Of a stretch of DNA of 64,000 nucleotides, positions 52,343 through 61,803 are shown one piece after another. A program made the position numbers and the translations under genes. Source of the DNA: Hymenobacter sp. BT188 (GTDB taxonomy: Bacteria > Bacteroidota > Bacteroidia > Cytophagales > Hymenobacteraceae); the NCBI RefSeq assembly GCF_014333585.1, contig NZ_JACSCW010000002.1:620001-684000 (forward strand), written 5' to 3'. Every line of letters begins with the position of its first letter. The stretch's first letter is position 1. The notes under the pieces were generated by a model. That model worked only from the letters and a program-made list of their open reading frames with translations. It did no database searches and had not been told where the DNA came from.

Positions 52343-54932
52343 GCATCTTCTATCCCCAGCCGTTGTTCGGGCCTTGGGCTGGACTATCGTGCATTCGTTG
52401 TGGCAAGGAGCAGTTGTGGCGCTGGCATTGGCTGGTCTGCTGTTGCTGTTGCGTCAGCACACGGCGCGTATTCGCTACCGGGTAGCGGGCGTGGCGCTGG
52501 TCGCGATGCTGGGCTTGTCGGCAGTTACGTTTAGCCGCTACTATCTGGCTGATAGCTCTGATATAGAGGCGGGTGTACCGACTGCGTTGGCAAATACGAC
52601 TGCAGCTACACCCACTGTTGTTCCTGCTAGTCTGGGGGGCAATTTGCCCTTAGTATATGCCTTTGATAAACACTCAGCGCCTGCCCCAACCGTGCAGCCT
52701 GCGGCACCAACTGCCGCCGCTGATGTGTCGTGGTTGCCGTATTTCGATCAACATTTGCCCCTTATTGTAACCGCGTGGCTGCTGGGCTTACTGGCCATGA
52801 CGCTGCGTTTTCTGGGCGGATTGGCGTATCTGGACCGCTTGCGACATTATCGCGTTCGGCCCCTGCCAGCCGTGTGGCAACGTCGCCTGACGGAACTTGG
52901 TGAGCGGGCTGGCCTGCGCCGGTCGGTGACGCTATTAGAGTCGGCGCTGGTGAAAGCTCCGCTGGTGGCAGGTCATCTAAAGCCTGTTATTCTACTGCCT
53001 TTAGGCACCATTTCGGGGCTGAGTCAAGCGCACCTGGAGGCTATTCTAGCGCATGAGCTGGCACATATTATTCGGCGCGATTACCTAATGAACCTCGTGC
53101 AGTCCATCACCGAGATTCTGTTTTTCTACCATCCCGGCGTTTGGTTTGTGAATGCCTGCCTGCGCACTGAGCGCGAAAACTGCTGCGACGATATGGCTAC
53201 TACCATGTGCGGCAGTCCGCTTACCCTGGCCCAAGCCCTTACCGGATTAGCCGAGCTAGGCCACGACCGTTTTTCAGCGCCTCGACTGGCGGTGGCCGCT
53301 GTCGGACCGGATGGCTCGCTGTTGAGCCGCGTGCGGCGGCTGGTGCAGCGCCGTTCGGATCCTACATTTTCCGAAGGCTTTATGGCGGCCGTTGTAGTGC
53401 TGGGGGGCATTGTGCTGCTGGGCGTGAGTACTGCCTTCTCCCTGGCTGATCCGCACTTCAAGATCAACCGCAATGAGACAATGGCCGCGGGAAATGCCTG
53501 GCGTGCTGAACTAATGCCCGGTCTGCTGGTGGCTCCATCTGTCGCCAAAATTGCCCCCCAGGGTCCTTTACTTGAGGCAGTGGAAGTGAGTGACAAGGAT
53601 AAGGACAAAGATAAAAAGAAGCGCCGTCGGAAGGAAGATGACAACCGAGTCGTTATTATTCAGGATGGCGCACGGGGCCGCCGCGACGCGGGAACAGTGA
53701 TACTGGAGCGCGACAAAAAAGGCCGCGTAACGGAAATGTATATTAATGGAAACCGCATTGATGCCCAAGACCTGAATGCAACTCGCAAGAAGAGCAAGGA
53801 TGAAGGCACACAGGTTATTCGCCTGAACTCAGGTCGTCGGATTGTACGTGCTGAGGCGCCCGCTACTGTACGCTTCGATTATGAGAATGGAAGCAACCTA
53901 ATTGTGACAGGCCGGAATTGGGATGAACTCCGTGAAGTATTGCCCACAATTACCGATAGAATTGATAGGCGCCGGTTGGTTCAGGTCGAACGCAATCTGA
54001 ATGGCAGCGCGCAGCTTGCTGAACTAGTAGATATCGACAGAGGATTAGATATCGATAAAGGACGAATCCAGGCCCTACGCTCAGCTGAGCAAGCCCTGCG
54101 AGCAGCCGAGCAACGCGCGGATAGCGAAGCCGAAAAAGAAAAAATCAGACAGAAAATTGAAACGATTCGGCAAGAGCGAGAGCAAGTGCGCGACCAGCAG
54201 CAAACCGAACGGGATAAAATGCAGGTAGAGCGCGACCGGCAGCAAGTCGATCGTGACCGGGAGCGTACTGAGCGCGACAAAGCGCGGGCCGAGCGCGATG
54301 CCCGCGTTAGCAAAACGGAGGACGGCATCATTGATGAATTAGTAAAAGACGGATTGATAAAGGATAAAAGCCGATTCAACTTCGTGCTGACAGCCAAGGA
54401 CTTGCATGTGGATGGGAAGAAGCAGTCTGAGGCCCTTTTTGCTAAATACAAGAAGATGTACGAGCAAGGAGTAGGTCGCACTATCGGGGCCACTGATACC
54501 ATGACGCTCAGCTACAACGGTGGCAACGTCAACCGTATCTATATGAACCGGGCTCGTGGCAATAGTAATATCACGCCACCAGCACCACCGGCGGTTCCGG
54601 CCGTGCCTGGTGTGCCCGGAGTACCTGCTGCACCGGCCGCACCTAGCGCATCTGGCATACCAGCCCCACCTGCTCCACCTCGTGCGCCCCGCGCCCCGCG
54701 TGCCCCACAACCTCCTCGCGCCCCCGCTATTAATTCCGTGGATTTGGGCAACCAATTGCGGCAGGATGGTTTGATTGGAAAGAACGATAAGTCGTATCAG
54801 TTCCAGCTTAATGCTACCAGCATGACCGTGAACGGCAAGCGTCAGTCGGATGAGCTAGCAGCAAAGTATCGGCAACTGCTGGGCGAAGGCAAGAACAGTA
54901 AGTTCAATATGAACATCTCTATTCAAGAGTAG
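52329..54932 (+). CDS. M56 (BlaR1-type) metallopeptidase with long C-terminal extension
   Basis: An 867-residue protein. Residues 1-380 are a BlaR1-like membrane peptidase: hydrophobic helices, HELAHIIRRDY (242-252, zinc site), ERENCCDDMATTMC and a last helix EGFMAAVVVLGGIVLLGVSTAF. The extension holds Lys/Asp-rich and Arg/Glu/Gln-rich coiled segments (about 580-660), and two related units: IIDELVKDGLIKDKSRFNFVL...VDGKKQSEALFAKYKKM (from about 666) and LGNQLRQDGLIGKNDKSYQFQL...VNGKRQSDELAAKYRQL (from about 801), joined by an Ala/Pro-rich linker. No penicillin-binding sensor domain is seen, so the ligand is likely not a beta-lactam of the BlaR1 type. Confidence 0.88.
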   Translation: MNWLEHLLSPAVVRALGWTIVHSLWQGAVVALALAGLLLLLRQHTARIRYRVAGVALVAMLGLSAVTFSRYYLADSSDIEAGVPTALANTTAATPTVVPASLGGNLPLVYAFDKHSAPAPTVQPAAPTAAADVSWLPYFDQHLPLIVTAWLLGLLAMTLRFLGGLAYLDRLRHYRVRPLPAVWQRRLTELGERAGLRRSVTLLESALVKAPLVAGHLKPVILLPLGTISGLSQAHLEAILAHELAHIIRRDYLMNLVQSITEILFFYHPGVWFVNACLRTERENCCDDMATTMCGSPLTLAQALTGLAELGHDRFSAPRLAVAAVGPDGSLLSRVRRLVQRRSDPTFSEGFMAAVVVLGGIVLLGVSTAFSLADPHFKINRNETMAAGNAWRAELMPGLLVAPSVAKIAPQGPLLEAVEVSDKDKDKDKKKRRRKEDDNRVVIIQDGARGRRDAGTVILERDKKGRVTEMYINGNRIDAQDLNATRKKSKDEGTQVIRLNSGRRIVRAEAPATVRFDYENGSNLIVTGRNWDELREVLPTITDRIDRRRLVQVERNLNGSAQLAELVDIDRGLDIDKGRIQALRSAEQALRAAEQRADSEAEKEKIRQKIETIRQEREQVRDQQQTERDKMQVERDRQQVDRDRERTERDKARAERDARVSKTEDGIIDELVKDGLIKDKSRFNFVLTAKDLHVDGKKQSEALFAKYKKMYEQGVGRTIGATDTMTLSYNGGNVNRIYMNRARGNSNITPPAPPAVPAVPGVPGVPAAPAAPSASGIPAPPAPPRAPRAPRAPQPPRAPAINSVDLGNQLRQDGLIGKNDKSYQFQLNATSMTVNGKRQSDELAAKYRQLLGEGKNSKFNMNISIQE

Positions 54933-54952
54933 CCTTTTCCTCTGCTTTTCTG

Positions 54953-54993
54953 GATAAAAGCCGGCTCTCTAACGCAGAGAGCCGGCTTTTATC
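54953..54993 (+). terminator. Terminator of the blaI-M56 operon
   Basis: Arms GATAAAAGCCGGCTCTCT (54953-54970) and 54976-54993 are 18-bp exact complements with a five-base loop and T-run. Confidence 0.93.
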
Positions 54994-55083
54994 ATTAAAA
55001 ATGCCCCCCGCGGCAACTCTCAATACGCTTCATGCATCTATTGGCTTACCGGCGGGAAAGTCCGGGTTTCACATTCATATTTT

Positions 55084-57621
55084 ATGCGGCGTTTTTTACT
55101 TTGTTGGTGTTTAGGATTGGTCATGTCAGTAGCTGTCGGGCAGAATTTGCCCCCCACAGCGCCGGTACCTAATGCCAATGCAGCGCCCAAGCGTCAACTC
55201 CAAGCCGTACGCCTCACGCAGCCTATCAAGCTCGACGGTTTGCTCGATGAATCCCAATGGCAGGAAGCACCCGTAGCCACCGATTTTATCCAGAATCGGC
55301 CGAACCCCGGTCCGCACGAGAAGAACCCGACGGAAGTGCGTATCCTTTATGACGATGCGGCCCTCTATGTGGGAGCCGTAATGCACGAAGCTTCGGCCGA
55401 CTCCATCATGCGCGAACTATCTGCCCGCGATGACCTCGGCAACAGCGACTTTTTTGGCATTTTCCTCGATACCTACAACGACCAGCTCAACGGCTATGGC
55501 TTCTTTATCACGCCAGGCGGTGTGCAGCTCGACTCCCGTTACTCACCCGCGGGCGGCGAAGATTTTGCCTGGAATGCTGTCTGGGACTCACGCACAGCTG
55601 TGCGTGGCACCGACTGGGTAGTAGAAATGCGTATTCCGTATTCCGCTATTCGCTTTAGCGCCGCGCCGGAGCAACTATGGGGACTAAACTTTGCCCGCCA
55701 GCGTAAGCGTGATAACCAAAAATTCTTTTGGAACGAGTTGAAGCCCGAGGCCAATGGCTTTGTGAACCAGTGGGGCCAATTGCAAGGCATCCGCGACATT
55801 AAGCCGCCGCTGCGCCTGTCGCTCACGCCGTACGTTTCCACCTATCTCAACCACTATCCTTACCAGGAGCAGGGCGTGCGCAATACCAGCACCTCTTTCA
55901 ATGGCGGCGCTGATATTAAGTACGGCATCAACGAGAGTTTCACGCTGGATGCCACGCTGGTACCCGATTTCGGCCAGACTCAGAGCGACAATGTGGTACT
56001 CAACCTCACGCCTTTTGAGGTGCAGTACAACGAAAACCGTCAGTTTTTCACGGAGGGCACTGAGCTATTTAATAAGGGCAACCTCTTTTATTCCCGCCGG
56101 GTAGGGGCGCAGCCCGTGGGTTTTCACGCCGTCAAAGGTCAGCTAGGCAAAGGCGAGCAAGTGGTGAAAAACCCTGGCGAAACCCGTCTCCTGAATGCTG
56201 CCAAAGTATCGGGCCGCACAAGTAAAGGGCTAGGTATTGGTTTGTTCAATGCTTTATCCAACGACGTATATGCCACTGTGCGCGACAGCACCGGGCAGGA
56301 GCGCGACGTGCTGACCCAGCCTTTTTCGAACTATAATATCGTGGTGCTGGACCAGTCGCTGAAGAATAACTCCTACGTGAGCCTCGTCAATACCAACGTC
56401 ACGCGCTGGGGCCGCACCTATGATGCCAACGTGACTGGGGGGCTTTTTCGCTTTGCTGATAAGAAAAACGCCTATGCCATTGATGGACAGGTGGTGTACT
56501 CACGCCGCCGCGGCAAGTCTTTCGCCTCAGACGCCGACGTAAACAACCAAGATGGATTCAAATACCAGGTGGGCGTGGGCAAAATCAGCGGCAACTTCAC
56601 CTGGAAAGTAAGCCACGGCATCGAATCCGATACCTACGACTCGAACGATTTGGGCTTGCTGCTTAGCAACAACAGTATCGAGCAAGCCATCGATTTCAAC
56701 TACAACAAGTACAAGCCCTTCTGGAAGGTAAACAACCTCTACACTTATTGGGGCATCAGTAATCAGATGTTGTATAATCCCAGGCGCTACCGGAGCGTGC
56801 AGCTGTACGGAGGCGGTAACACTACTTTCACGAAGAGTTTTATGACGGTAGGGGCTGAATTTGACGCTGCCCCACGCCGCCACGACTACTTCGAGCCGCG
56901 CGTGTCGCCGCTCGGCCGCCTGTACGTACGGTTGCCCGCCAACGTGGGCGGCAATATGTTCATCTCATCGGATTACCGTAAAAAACTAGCGTACGACGTG
57001 AGCGTTTCCGGTCGCTATTACGCCCAAGACCGGGGCCGGCCCAACCGTACGGGCCTCGGTATTGGCATCAGTCCGCGCTACCGGGTCAGCAATCAACTTA
57101 CCTTTCGCTACGACTTGAGCTGGAGCCGGCAAGACAACCAGATTGGCTACGCCGGTGGCATGAGCAGGCAGGAGCCTTTGGACGAACTTTATCTGGACGA
57201 GTCAGTACTGGGCCGCCGCCGAGTGGTTACCGTAACCAACACCGTTTCAGGGTCTTATACCTTCAACAACCGCATGTCGTTTACTATTCGCACGCGCCAC
57301 TACACTAGCAACGTGCACTACTACGACTATTTGCGGCTGCTGGATAAAGGACAGGAAGAAGCCATCGACTACCGCCGCAACCGCGATACAAGCTTCAACG
57401 CCTTCAACGTGGATGCCGTGTACTCATGGTGGTTTGCGCCCGGCTCGCAGATCAGCGTAGTGTGGAAAAATGCCGTCTCGAGCTTTCTCACCGCCGACAA
57501 AGCTACCCCGCTTTACTTCGATAATCTGACTAATACCGTGAATACGCCTCATAGCAATTCGTTGTCAATCAAGGTGCTGTATTACCTCGATTATCTGATG
57601 CTGAAGCGTAAGAATAGCTAA
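55084..57621 (+). CDS. DUF5916 protein: CBM9-like domain plus outer membrane barrel
   Basis: An 845-residue secreted protein with a signal peptide ending near SVAVGQ. The N-terminal 200 residues match the carbohydrate-binding module 9-like part (AVRLTQPIKLDGLLDESQWQEAPVATDF...YVGAVMHE...SDFFGIFLDTYNDQLNGYGFFITPGGVQLD), and the rest is the DUF5916 barrel with many aromatic strand ends. Probably in the outer membrane; a role in binding or importing glycans is possible but not shown. The gap before it (54994-55083) has only a copy of GCCCCCCG. Confidence 0.85.
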   Translation: MRRFLLCWCLGLVMSVAVGQNLPPTAPVPNANAAPKRQLQAVRLTQPIKLDGLLDESQWQEAPVATDFIQNRPNPGPHEKNPTEVRILYDDAALYVGAVMHEASADSIMRELSARDDLGNSDFFGIFLDTYNDQLNGYGFFITPGGVQLDSRYSPAGGEDFAWNAVWDSRTAVRGTDWVVEMRIPYSAIRFSAAPEQLWGLNFARQRKRDNQKFFWNELKPEANGFVNQWGQLQGIRDIKPPLRLSLTPYVSTYLNHYPYQEQGVRNTSTSFNGGADIKYGINESFTLDATLVPDFGQTQSDNVVLNLTPFEVQYNENRQFFTEGTELFNKGNLFYSRRVGAQPVGFHAVKGQLGKGEQVVKNPGETRLLNAAKVSGRTSKGLGIGLFNALSNDVYATVRDSTGQERDVLTQPFSNYNIVVLDQSLKNNSYVSLVNTNVTRWGRTYDANVTGGLFRFADKKNAYAIDGQVVYSRRRGKSFASDADVNNQDGFKYQVGVGKISGNFTWKVSHGIESDTYDSNDLGLLLSNNSIEQAIDFNYNKYKPFWKVNNLYTYWGISNQMLYNPRRYRSVQLYGGGNTTFTKSFMTVGAEFDAAPRRHDYFEPRVSPLGRLYVRLPANVGGNMFISSDYRKKLAYDVSVSGRYYAQDRGRPNRTGLGIGISPRYRVSNQLTFRYDLSWSRQDNQIGYAGGMSRQEPLDELYLDESVLGRRRVVTVTNTVSGSYTFNNRMSFTIRTRHYTSNVHYYDYLRLLDKGQEEAIDYRRNRDTSFNAFNVDAVYSWWFAPGSQISVVWKNAVSSFLTADKATPLYFDNLTNTVNTPHSNSLSIKVLYYLDYLMLKRKNS

Positions 57622-57662
57622 GTCAAAGATATCCATTACTGCTTTTTTGCTCCCAGTCACTT

Positions 57663-58061
57663 ATGTCACAGCACATCGGCTCCCTCACTCTGCTCGTCCG
57701 TGATTACGACGAAGCCATAGCATTTTACACCGGTAAGCTAGGGTTTGAACTGGTAGAGGATACCGACCTGGGGCCGGGCAAACGCTGGGTGCTGGTAGCG
57801 CCGCCGCAGTCAACTTCCACTCGATTGCTTTTGGCTCAGGCTGCTACTGAGGAGCAAGTGCAGCAAATCGGTAATCAGGCGGGAGGGCGCGTGTTCCTGT
57901 TTCTGCACACCGATGATTTTCAGCGCGATTACACCTTGTATCGGGAGCGTGGCGTACGGTTTCTGGAAGAGCCCCGGCACGAAAGCTACGGCAGCGTAGC
58001 CGTGTTCGAGGACTGCTACGGCAATACGTGGGACTTGCTGGAGCAGCGCATTGCTTCCTGA
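57663..58061 (+). CDS. VOC (glyoxalase/bleomycin resistance) family protein
   Basis: A 132-residue protein with two beta-alpha-beta-beta-beta units: MSQHIGSLTLLVRDYDEAIAFYTGKLGFEL and TDDFQRDYTLYRERGVRFLEEPRHESYGSVAVFEDCYGNTWDLLEQ. Metal ligand candidates are His4 and Glu at VAVFED. Function not assignable beyond superfamily. It ends 18 bases from the convergent meaB. Confidence 0.88.
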   Translation: MSQHIGSLTLLVRDYDEAIAFYTGKLGFELVEDTDLGPGKRWVLVAPPQSTSTRLLLAQAATEEQVQQIGNQAGGRVFLFLHTDDFQRDYTLYRERGVRFLEEPRHESYGSVAVFEDCYGNTWDLLEQRIAS

Positions 58062-58078
58062 TAAGCTCGGGCATCGAG

Positions 58079-59056
58079 CTACAACCCTAATAGCTCTGCG
58101 GCAGCTCCAAATGGGGATTTTTTGCCCCCCATCACTTGCTCACGCACCTCTGCTAGTTGCTTTTGGACGCGCGGGTTGGCGTAAAACCGCTCTTCTAACT
58201 CTTGCCGGATAGCCTCATGCAGCCAGTGCAGATTCTGCTCTTGTCGGCGCTGCTGAAAGTAGCCGCTGGCCTGCATTTGAGCTTGATACTGCTCTATTAT
58301 CTCCCAGACTCCTGCCACGCCAGCGCCGGTTAGCGCCGAGCTGGTCGTAACCACGGGGGACCAGCCAGAAGCGGCTTTGGGGAAAAGGTGAAGGGCATTC
58401 TGGTACTCGCGGCGGGCACGGCGGGCGGCGAGTTCGTTGCCTGCGTCGGCTTTGGTGATGGTTACCGCGTCGGCCATTTCCATGATGCCTTTCTTGATGC
58501 CTTGCAATTCGTCGCCGGCCCCGGCCAGCATCAGCAGCAGAAAAAAGTCGACCATGCCGTGCACGGCGGTTTCGCTTTGACCAACGCCCACGGTTTCCAC
58601 AAAAATGACGTCGTGGCCGGCTGCTTCGCACAGGAGCATGGCCGCCCGGGTGCTGCGCGTAACGCCGCCCAAGGAACTGCCCGCCGGCGACGGCCGAATG
58701 TAGGCTGCTGAATGCGCTGCCAGCTCACTCATCCGGGTTTTGTCGCCGAGTATGCTGCCGCCGCTGCGCTGACTAGTAGGATCGACGGCCAGCACCGCCA
58801 GCTTCTTGCCTAGCTTATTTACCAGATACAGCCCCAGCGCTTCGATAAAAGTACTTTTGCCTACACCCGGCACGCCCGTAATGCCAACTCGAATCGAGTG
58901 GCCGGCCTGAGGCATAACCGCGTCGAGAACCTGTTGGGCGAGTTGTTGATCGGTAGCCAACGTGCTTTCCGCCAGCGTAATGGCGCGGCTCAGCACCACG
59001 CGGTTGCCGGCTAGAATTCCGGCTACGTATTCGTCTGCGGTGAAGCGTTTGGCCAT
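58079..59056 (-). CDS. meaB: Methylmalonyl-CoA mutase-associated GTPase
   Basis: A 325-residue G3E GTPase: Walker A GVTGVPGVGKSTFIEALG-like segment (residues about 56-73, GITGVPGVGKST), DPTSQRSGGSILGDKTRM, VETVGVGQSETAVHGMVDFFLLLMLAGAGDELQGIKKGIMEMADAVTITKAD and a C-terminal helical dimer domain. It gates cobalamin loading and protects methylmalonyl-CoA mutase. The mutase is not in the window; the acyl-CoA carboxylase at 42 kb would supply its substrate if it is a propionyl-CoA enzyme. Confidence 0.95.
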   Translation of the reverse strand: MAKRFTADEYVAGILAGNRVVLSRAITLAESTLATDQQLAQQVLDAVMPQAGHSIRVGITGVPGVGKSTFIEALGLYLVNKLGKKLAVLAVDPTSQRSGGSILGDKTRMSELAAHSAAYIRPSPAGSSLGGVTRSTRAAMLLCEAAGHDVIFVETVGVGQSETAVHGMVDFFLLLMLAGAGDELQGIKKGIMEMADAVTITKADAGNELAARRARREYQNALHLFPKAASGWSPVVTTSSALTGAGVAGVWEIIEQYQAQMQASGYFQQRRQEQNLHWLHEAIRQELEERFYANPRVQKQLAEVREQVMGGKKSPFGAAAELLGL

Positions 59057-59071
59057 AGGTGCGGGCTGCCC

Positions 59072-60163
59072 TTACTTGACGAGGAAATTGGGCAAGCCAA
59101 ACTTACTACGTTTGCCCCCCAGACTGATACCATCGTCTTTGTAGCCACAGGCTAAGCCCGCAGCATTGGGGTTATCAATAACGCCCAAAAAAGGATTGTC
59201 TTCGCGGGCCACGTAGATTTTGCCATCTGGCCCGCGCTGGAGCGCCCCGATTTTGCGGTTTTTGGAATCGCCTATTTTGGTGGCTTTACTGGTCTTCAAA
59301 TCGAACTGCCAGATTTGGGCCGCCCCACCACCAGTACCGTTATTGGTGCCATACAGCTTGCTGCCATCGGGCGAAAACTCCACGCCGTAGGCTTCTTCAT
59401 AGGGCCCAAATTGGCGCGGCTTGCTTACCAAGCCCGTTGTGCGGTCAAAGTCGAATACCTCGAATTTGTTGCTTTCGCGCCAGATAGCGGCGGCCAGCTT
59501 GTTGCCATCCGGCGAGAACTTCATGCAGCCGATAGCGTTGCGGCCGGGGCCAGCATGCATGGTGCCCACGTTGCTCAGAATAGGTTTGGTTTGAACGCCA
59601 TCAGCCGTAACAAGGTAAGCCACAAAGGCATTGGAGTTCCAGCGGTGGCCCACCACCCATACATCGCGGCCGTTTTGATGACGAACCGCAGCTAGCTTTT
59701 CGGCCACGGGCGAAATAAGGAGCAGATTGGCGCGCGGAACGTCGCCGAGGCCATTGTCGCGGGTCATGTCGACCACAGAATAGCGCATGCCACCGGGCCG
59801 ACCCTGAAAGTCGGTGGTGAACACGTAGAACACGTTGCCGCTGCCCGGGTCGGGCACAATGAGAACACCTTGTGTACTTTCCTGCCCGCCCATCAGCTTG
59901 CGGCCGTTGGGCATAGGCTGGTGCTGACGGTTGAAAACGGTGCCCCCGTTGGTGTAAAACAGCAGTTGCCCGCTTTTGGTAGTGGCTACGGCGCAGTTCT
60001 CGTAACTCACCATTTTGCTGTCGAGCAGGGGAGTGGGCTTGCCTTGAGCAAAGCTTAGCCCCGCCATATTGCCGAAGTACCAGATAGATTGCTCGGCCTG
60101 AGCCCATGCTGACGAGCTGGTTAGCAGACTAACAAGTAGGAGCAGAAAAGGAAGTCGTTTCAT
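59072..60163 (-). CDS. Secreted beta-propeller-like protein
   Basis: About 363 residues from the Met at 60163 (MKRLPFLLLLVSLLTSSSAWAQ), with a signal peptide. The body has propeller phrases of the kind that open large secreted Bacteroidota proteins: IWYFGNMAGLSFAQGKPTPLL, QLLFYTNGGTVFNRQHQPMPNG, MKFSPDGNKLAAAIW and VEFSPDGSKLYGTNNG. The typical C-terminal extension and sorting domain are absent, so this is a short stand-alone version. It is 16 bases downstream of the meaB start region on the same strand. Role unknown. Confidence 0.8.
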   Translation of the reverse strand: MKRLPFLLLLVSLLTSSSAWAQAEQSIWYFGNMAGLSFAQGKPTPLLDSKMVSYENCAVATTKSGQLLFYTNGGTVFNRQHQPMPNGRKLMGGQESTQGVLIVPDPGSGNVFYVFTTDFQGRPGGMRYSVVDMTRDNGLGDVPRANLLLISPVAEKLAAVRHQNGRDVWVVGHRWNSNAFVAYLVTADGVQTKPILSNVGTMHAGPGRNAIGCMKFSPDGNKLAAAIWRESNKFEVFDFDRTTGLVSKPRQFGPYEEAYGVEFSPDGSKLYGTNNGTGGGAAQIWQFDLKTSKATKIGDSKNRKIGALQRGPDGKIYVAREDNPFLGVIDNPNAAGLACGYKDDGISLGGKRSKFGLPNFLVK

Positions 60164-60315
60164 AGAGTTGCAAAGCGCCGGAGCAGGTGTAGTAACAAGC
60201 GCTAGTGTAGGGAAAACGGAATTTCGTGCCAAGGTAATATAGCCGGCGATGGCAGACCCCTACGGAAACCCTCAGCAAAAAAGAACAATAGGCAGTTTAA
60301 GAGTTTAAATACGAT

Positions 60316-60361
60316 CTGGGGGGCTTTTTTGCAGTCCGTTAAACGCAAAAAAGCCCCCCAG
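60316..60361. repeat. G6/C6 inverted repeat in a divergent gap
   Basis: Arms CTGGGGGGCTTTTTTGC (60316-60332) and its exact complement (60345-60361) with a 12-base loop. It lies between divergently transcribed genes (starts 60163 leftward and 60396 rightward), where no terminator is expected. Octamers at 60317 and 60353. Confidence 0.9.
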
Positions 60362-60395
60362 CCAATGTTCTAGCTTCACTTATTCCATATTGCTT

Positions 60396-60836
60396 ATGCT
60401 CCGTTCCATTCTTCTCGTGTTATTGTTCAGTGGCCTTGCTTTAGCAACGCTGGCCCAGACGCCATCATCTAAACTTTCCTTGGCTGAGCGGATAAAAGCG
60501 CAGCGGTGGCAAAAAAGGTTAGTTATTCTCTACGCGCCCACGGCCGAATCTGTGGAGCTTAAGCAGCAAAAGGCAAGTATGGCTGCTGCTCACGAGCAGG
60601 TAAAAGCCCGTGATATGCTCATCATCGAAGCTATTGAAACCAGCTTAAGCCCCAGTGAAAAGCAGTATGTGCGTCAGACTCTGGGTATAAAGCCGGGCGG
60701 TTTTGCTGTGGTGCTCATTGGTAAAGACGGTGGCGTGAAGCGAAAAGAAACCGAGCCCATTAACTCCAAGGTCTTATTCGAGACAATCGATACCATGCCC
60801 ATGCGCCGCCAGGAAATGCGTGAGAAAGACAGATAG
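60396..60836 (+). CDS. DUF4174 domain protein
   Basis: About 146 residues from the ATG at 60396 (MLRSILLVLLFSGLALATLAQ) with a signal peptide. The thioredoxin-like DUF4174 region runs RLVILYAPTAESVELKQQKASMAAAHEQVKARDMLIIEA...YVRQTLGIKPGGFAVVLIGKDGGVKRKETEPI. Found as single small secreted proteins in many bacteria, function unknown. Confidence 0.85.
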   Translation: MLRSILLVLLFSGLALATLAQTPSSKLSLAERIKAQRWQKRLVILYAPTAESVELKQQKASMAAAHEQVKARDMLIIEAIETSLSPSEKQYVRQTLGIKPGGFAVVLIGKDGGVKRKETEPINSKVLFETIDTMPMRRQEMREKDR

Positions 60837-60842
60837 GCTTGT

Positions 60843-61634
60843 CTAACCGATGCTCCGTATCACGCCGCCATCTACCCGTACGGAGGCCCCATTCGTAGCG
60901 GAGGCTAGCGGACTAGCCAGATACACAACCATATTGGCTACTTCCTCGGGCGTGGCAAAGCGCTGAAGCAACGATGACGGCCGGGCATTCTGGAAGAAAT
61001 CGTGCTCGGCTTCTTCTTTTGATTTGCCTTCAGCGGATAGCTTTTGCAGAAAATCCTCTACGCCCTTGGAAGCCGTGGGGCCAGGCAGCACGGAATTCAC
61101 TGTTACGTTGGTGCCTTTTGTCAGTTCAGCCAAGCCACGAGCCACACCGAGCTGGGCCGTTTTAGTGGTGCCGTAGTGAATCATTTCCTGCGGAATCTGC
61201 AGGCCCGACTCACTGGAAATAAACAGGATGCGCCCCCAGTTCTGGGCGAGCATGAGCGGGAAATACTGGCGCGAGAGCCGCACTCCGCTCATCACATTTA
61301 CTTCAAAAAAGCGCATCCAGTCTTCATCCGTGATATCGGCAAAGTCCTGGGGGGCAAAAATGCCGACGTTATTCACCAGGATATCCACCGTGGGCACTTC
61401 CCGCAGCAAGTGCTGCACTTCAGCGGCGCGCCCAAAGTCTACGGCAACTCCGTGTACCTGGGCTGTGGGCGTTTGGGCCAAAATAGCTGCCGTAGCCGCT
61501 TGAATTCGGGTTTCGGTACGGCCTGTAATGATGACGTGCGCGCCTTCTGCTGCCAGTTGTTGGGCAATAGCCAAGCCAATGCCAGCAGTAGAGCCTGTTA
61601 TCAATGCTGTCTTATTCGTGAGCTGCAGATCCAT
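60843..61634 (-). CDS. SDR family oxidoreductase
   Basis: A 263-residue short-chain dehydrogenase: TGSTAGIGLAIAQQL (cofactor loop), DILVNNVGIFAPQDF, active-site SSESG with YGTTK (Tyr and Lys), and VNSVLPGPT. The G loop ends without the basic residue set that marks NADP use with certainty. Substrate unknown. It runs convergent to the DUF4174 gene with six bases between. Confidence 0.92.
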   Translation of the reverse strand: MDLQLTNKTALITGSTAGIGLAIAQQLAAEGAHVIITGRTETRIQAATAAILAQTPTAQVHGVAVDFGRAAEVQHLLREVPTVDILVNNVGIFAPQDFADITDEDWMRFFEVNVMSGVRLSRQYFPLMLAQNWGRILFISSESGLQIPQEMIHYGTTKTAQLGVARGLAELTKGTNVTVNSVLPGPTASKGVEDFLQKLSAEGKSKEEAEHDFFQNARPSSLLQRFATPEEVANMVVYLASPLASATNGASVRVDGGVIRSIG

Positions 61635-61803
61635 TCAATTTCAAACGATAAAGTGAGAGGCGTTAAACCAGTGAGCCTTTATTTTGTATGTTAAGCTTTA
61701 CGGGTAGCAGCTGAGTTGGTGGCATGTTACAGCGCCAGCCAACTTAGCGCTGCATCCGTATTGATTTGGTGCCTTTTTTATTTAAAACTCACTTACCGCT
61801 CAT

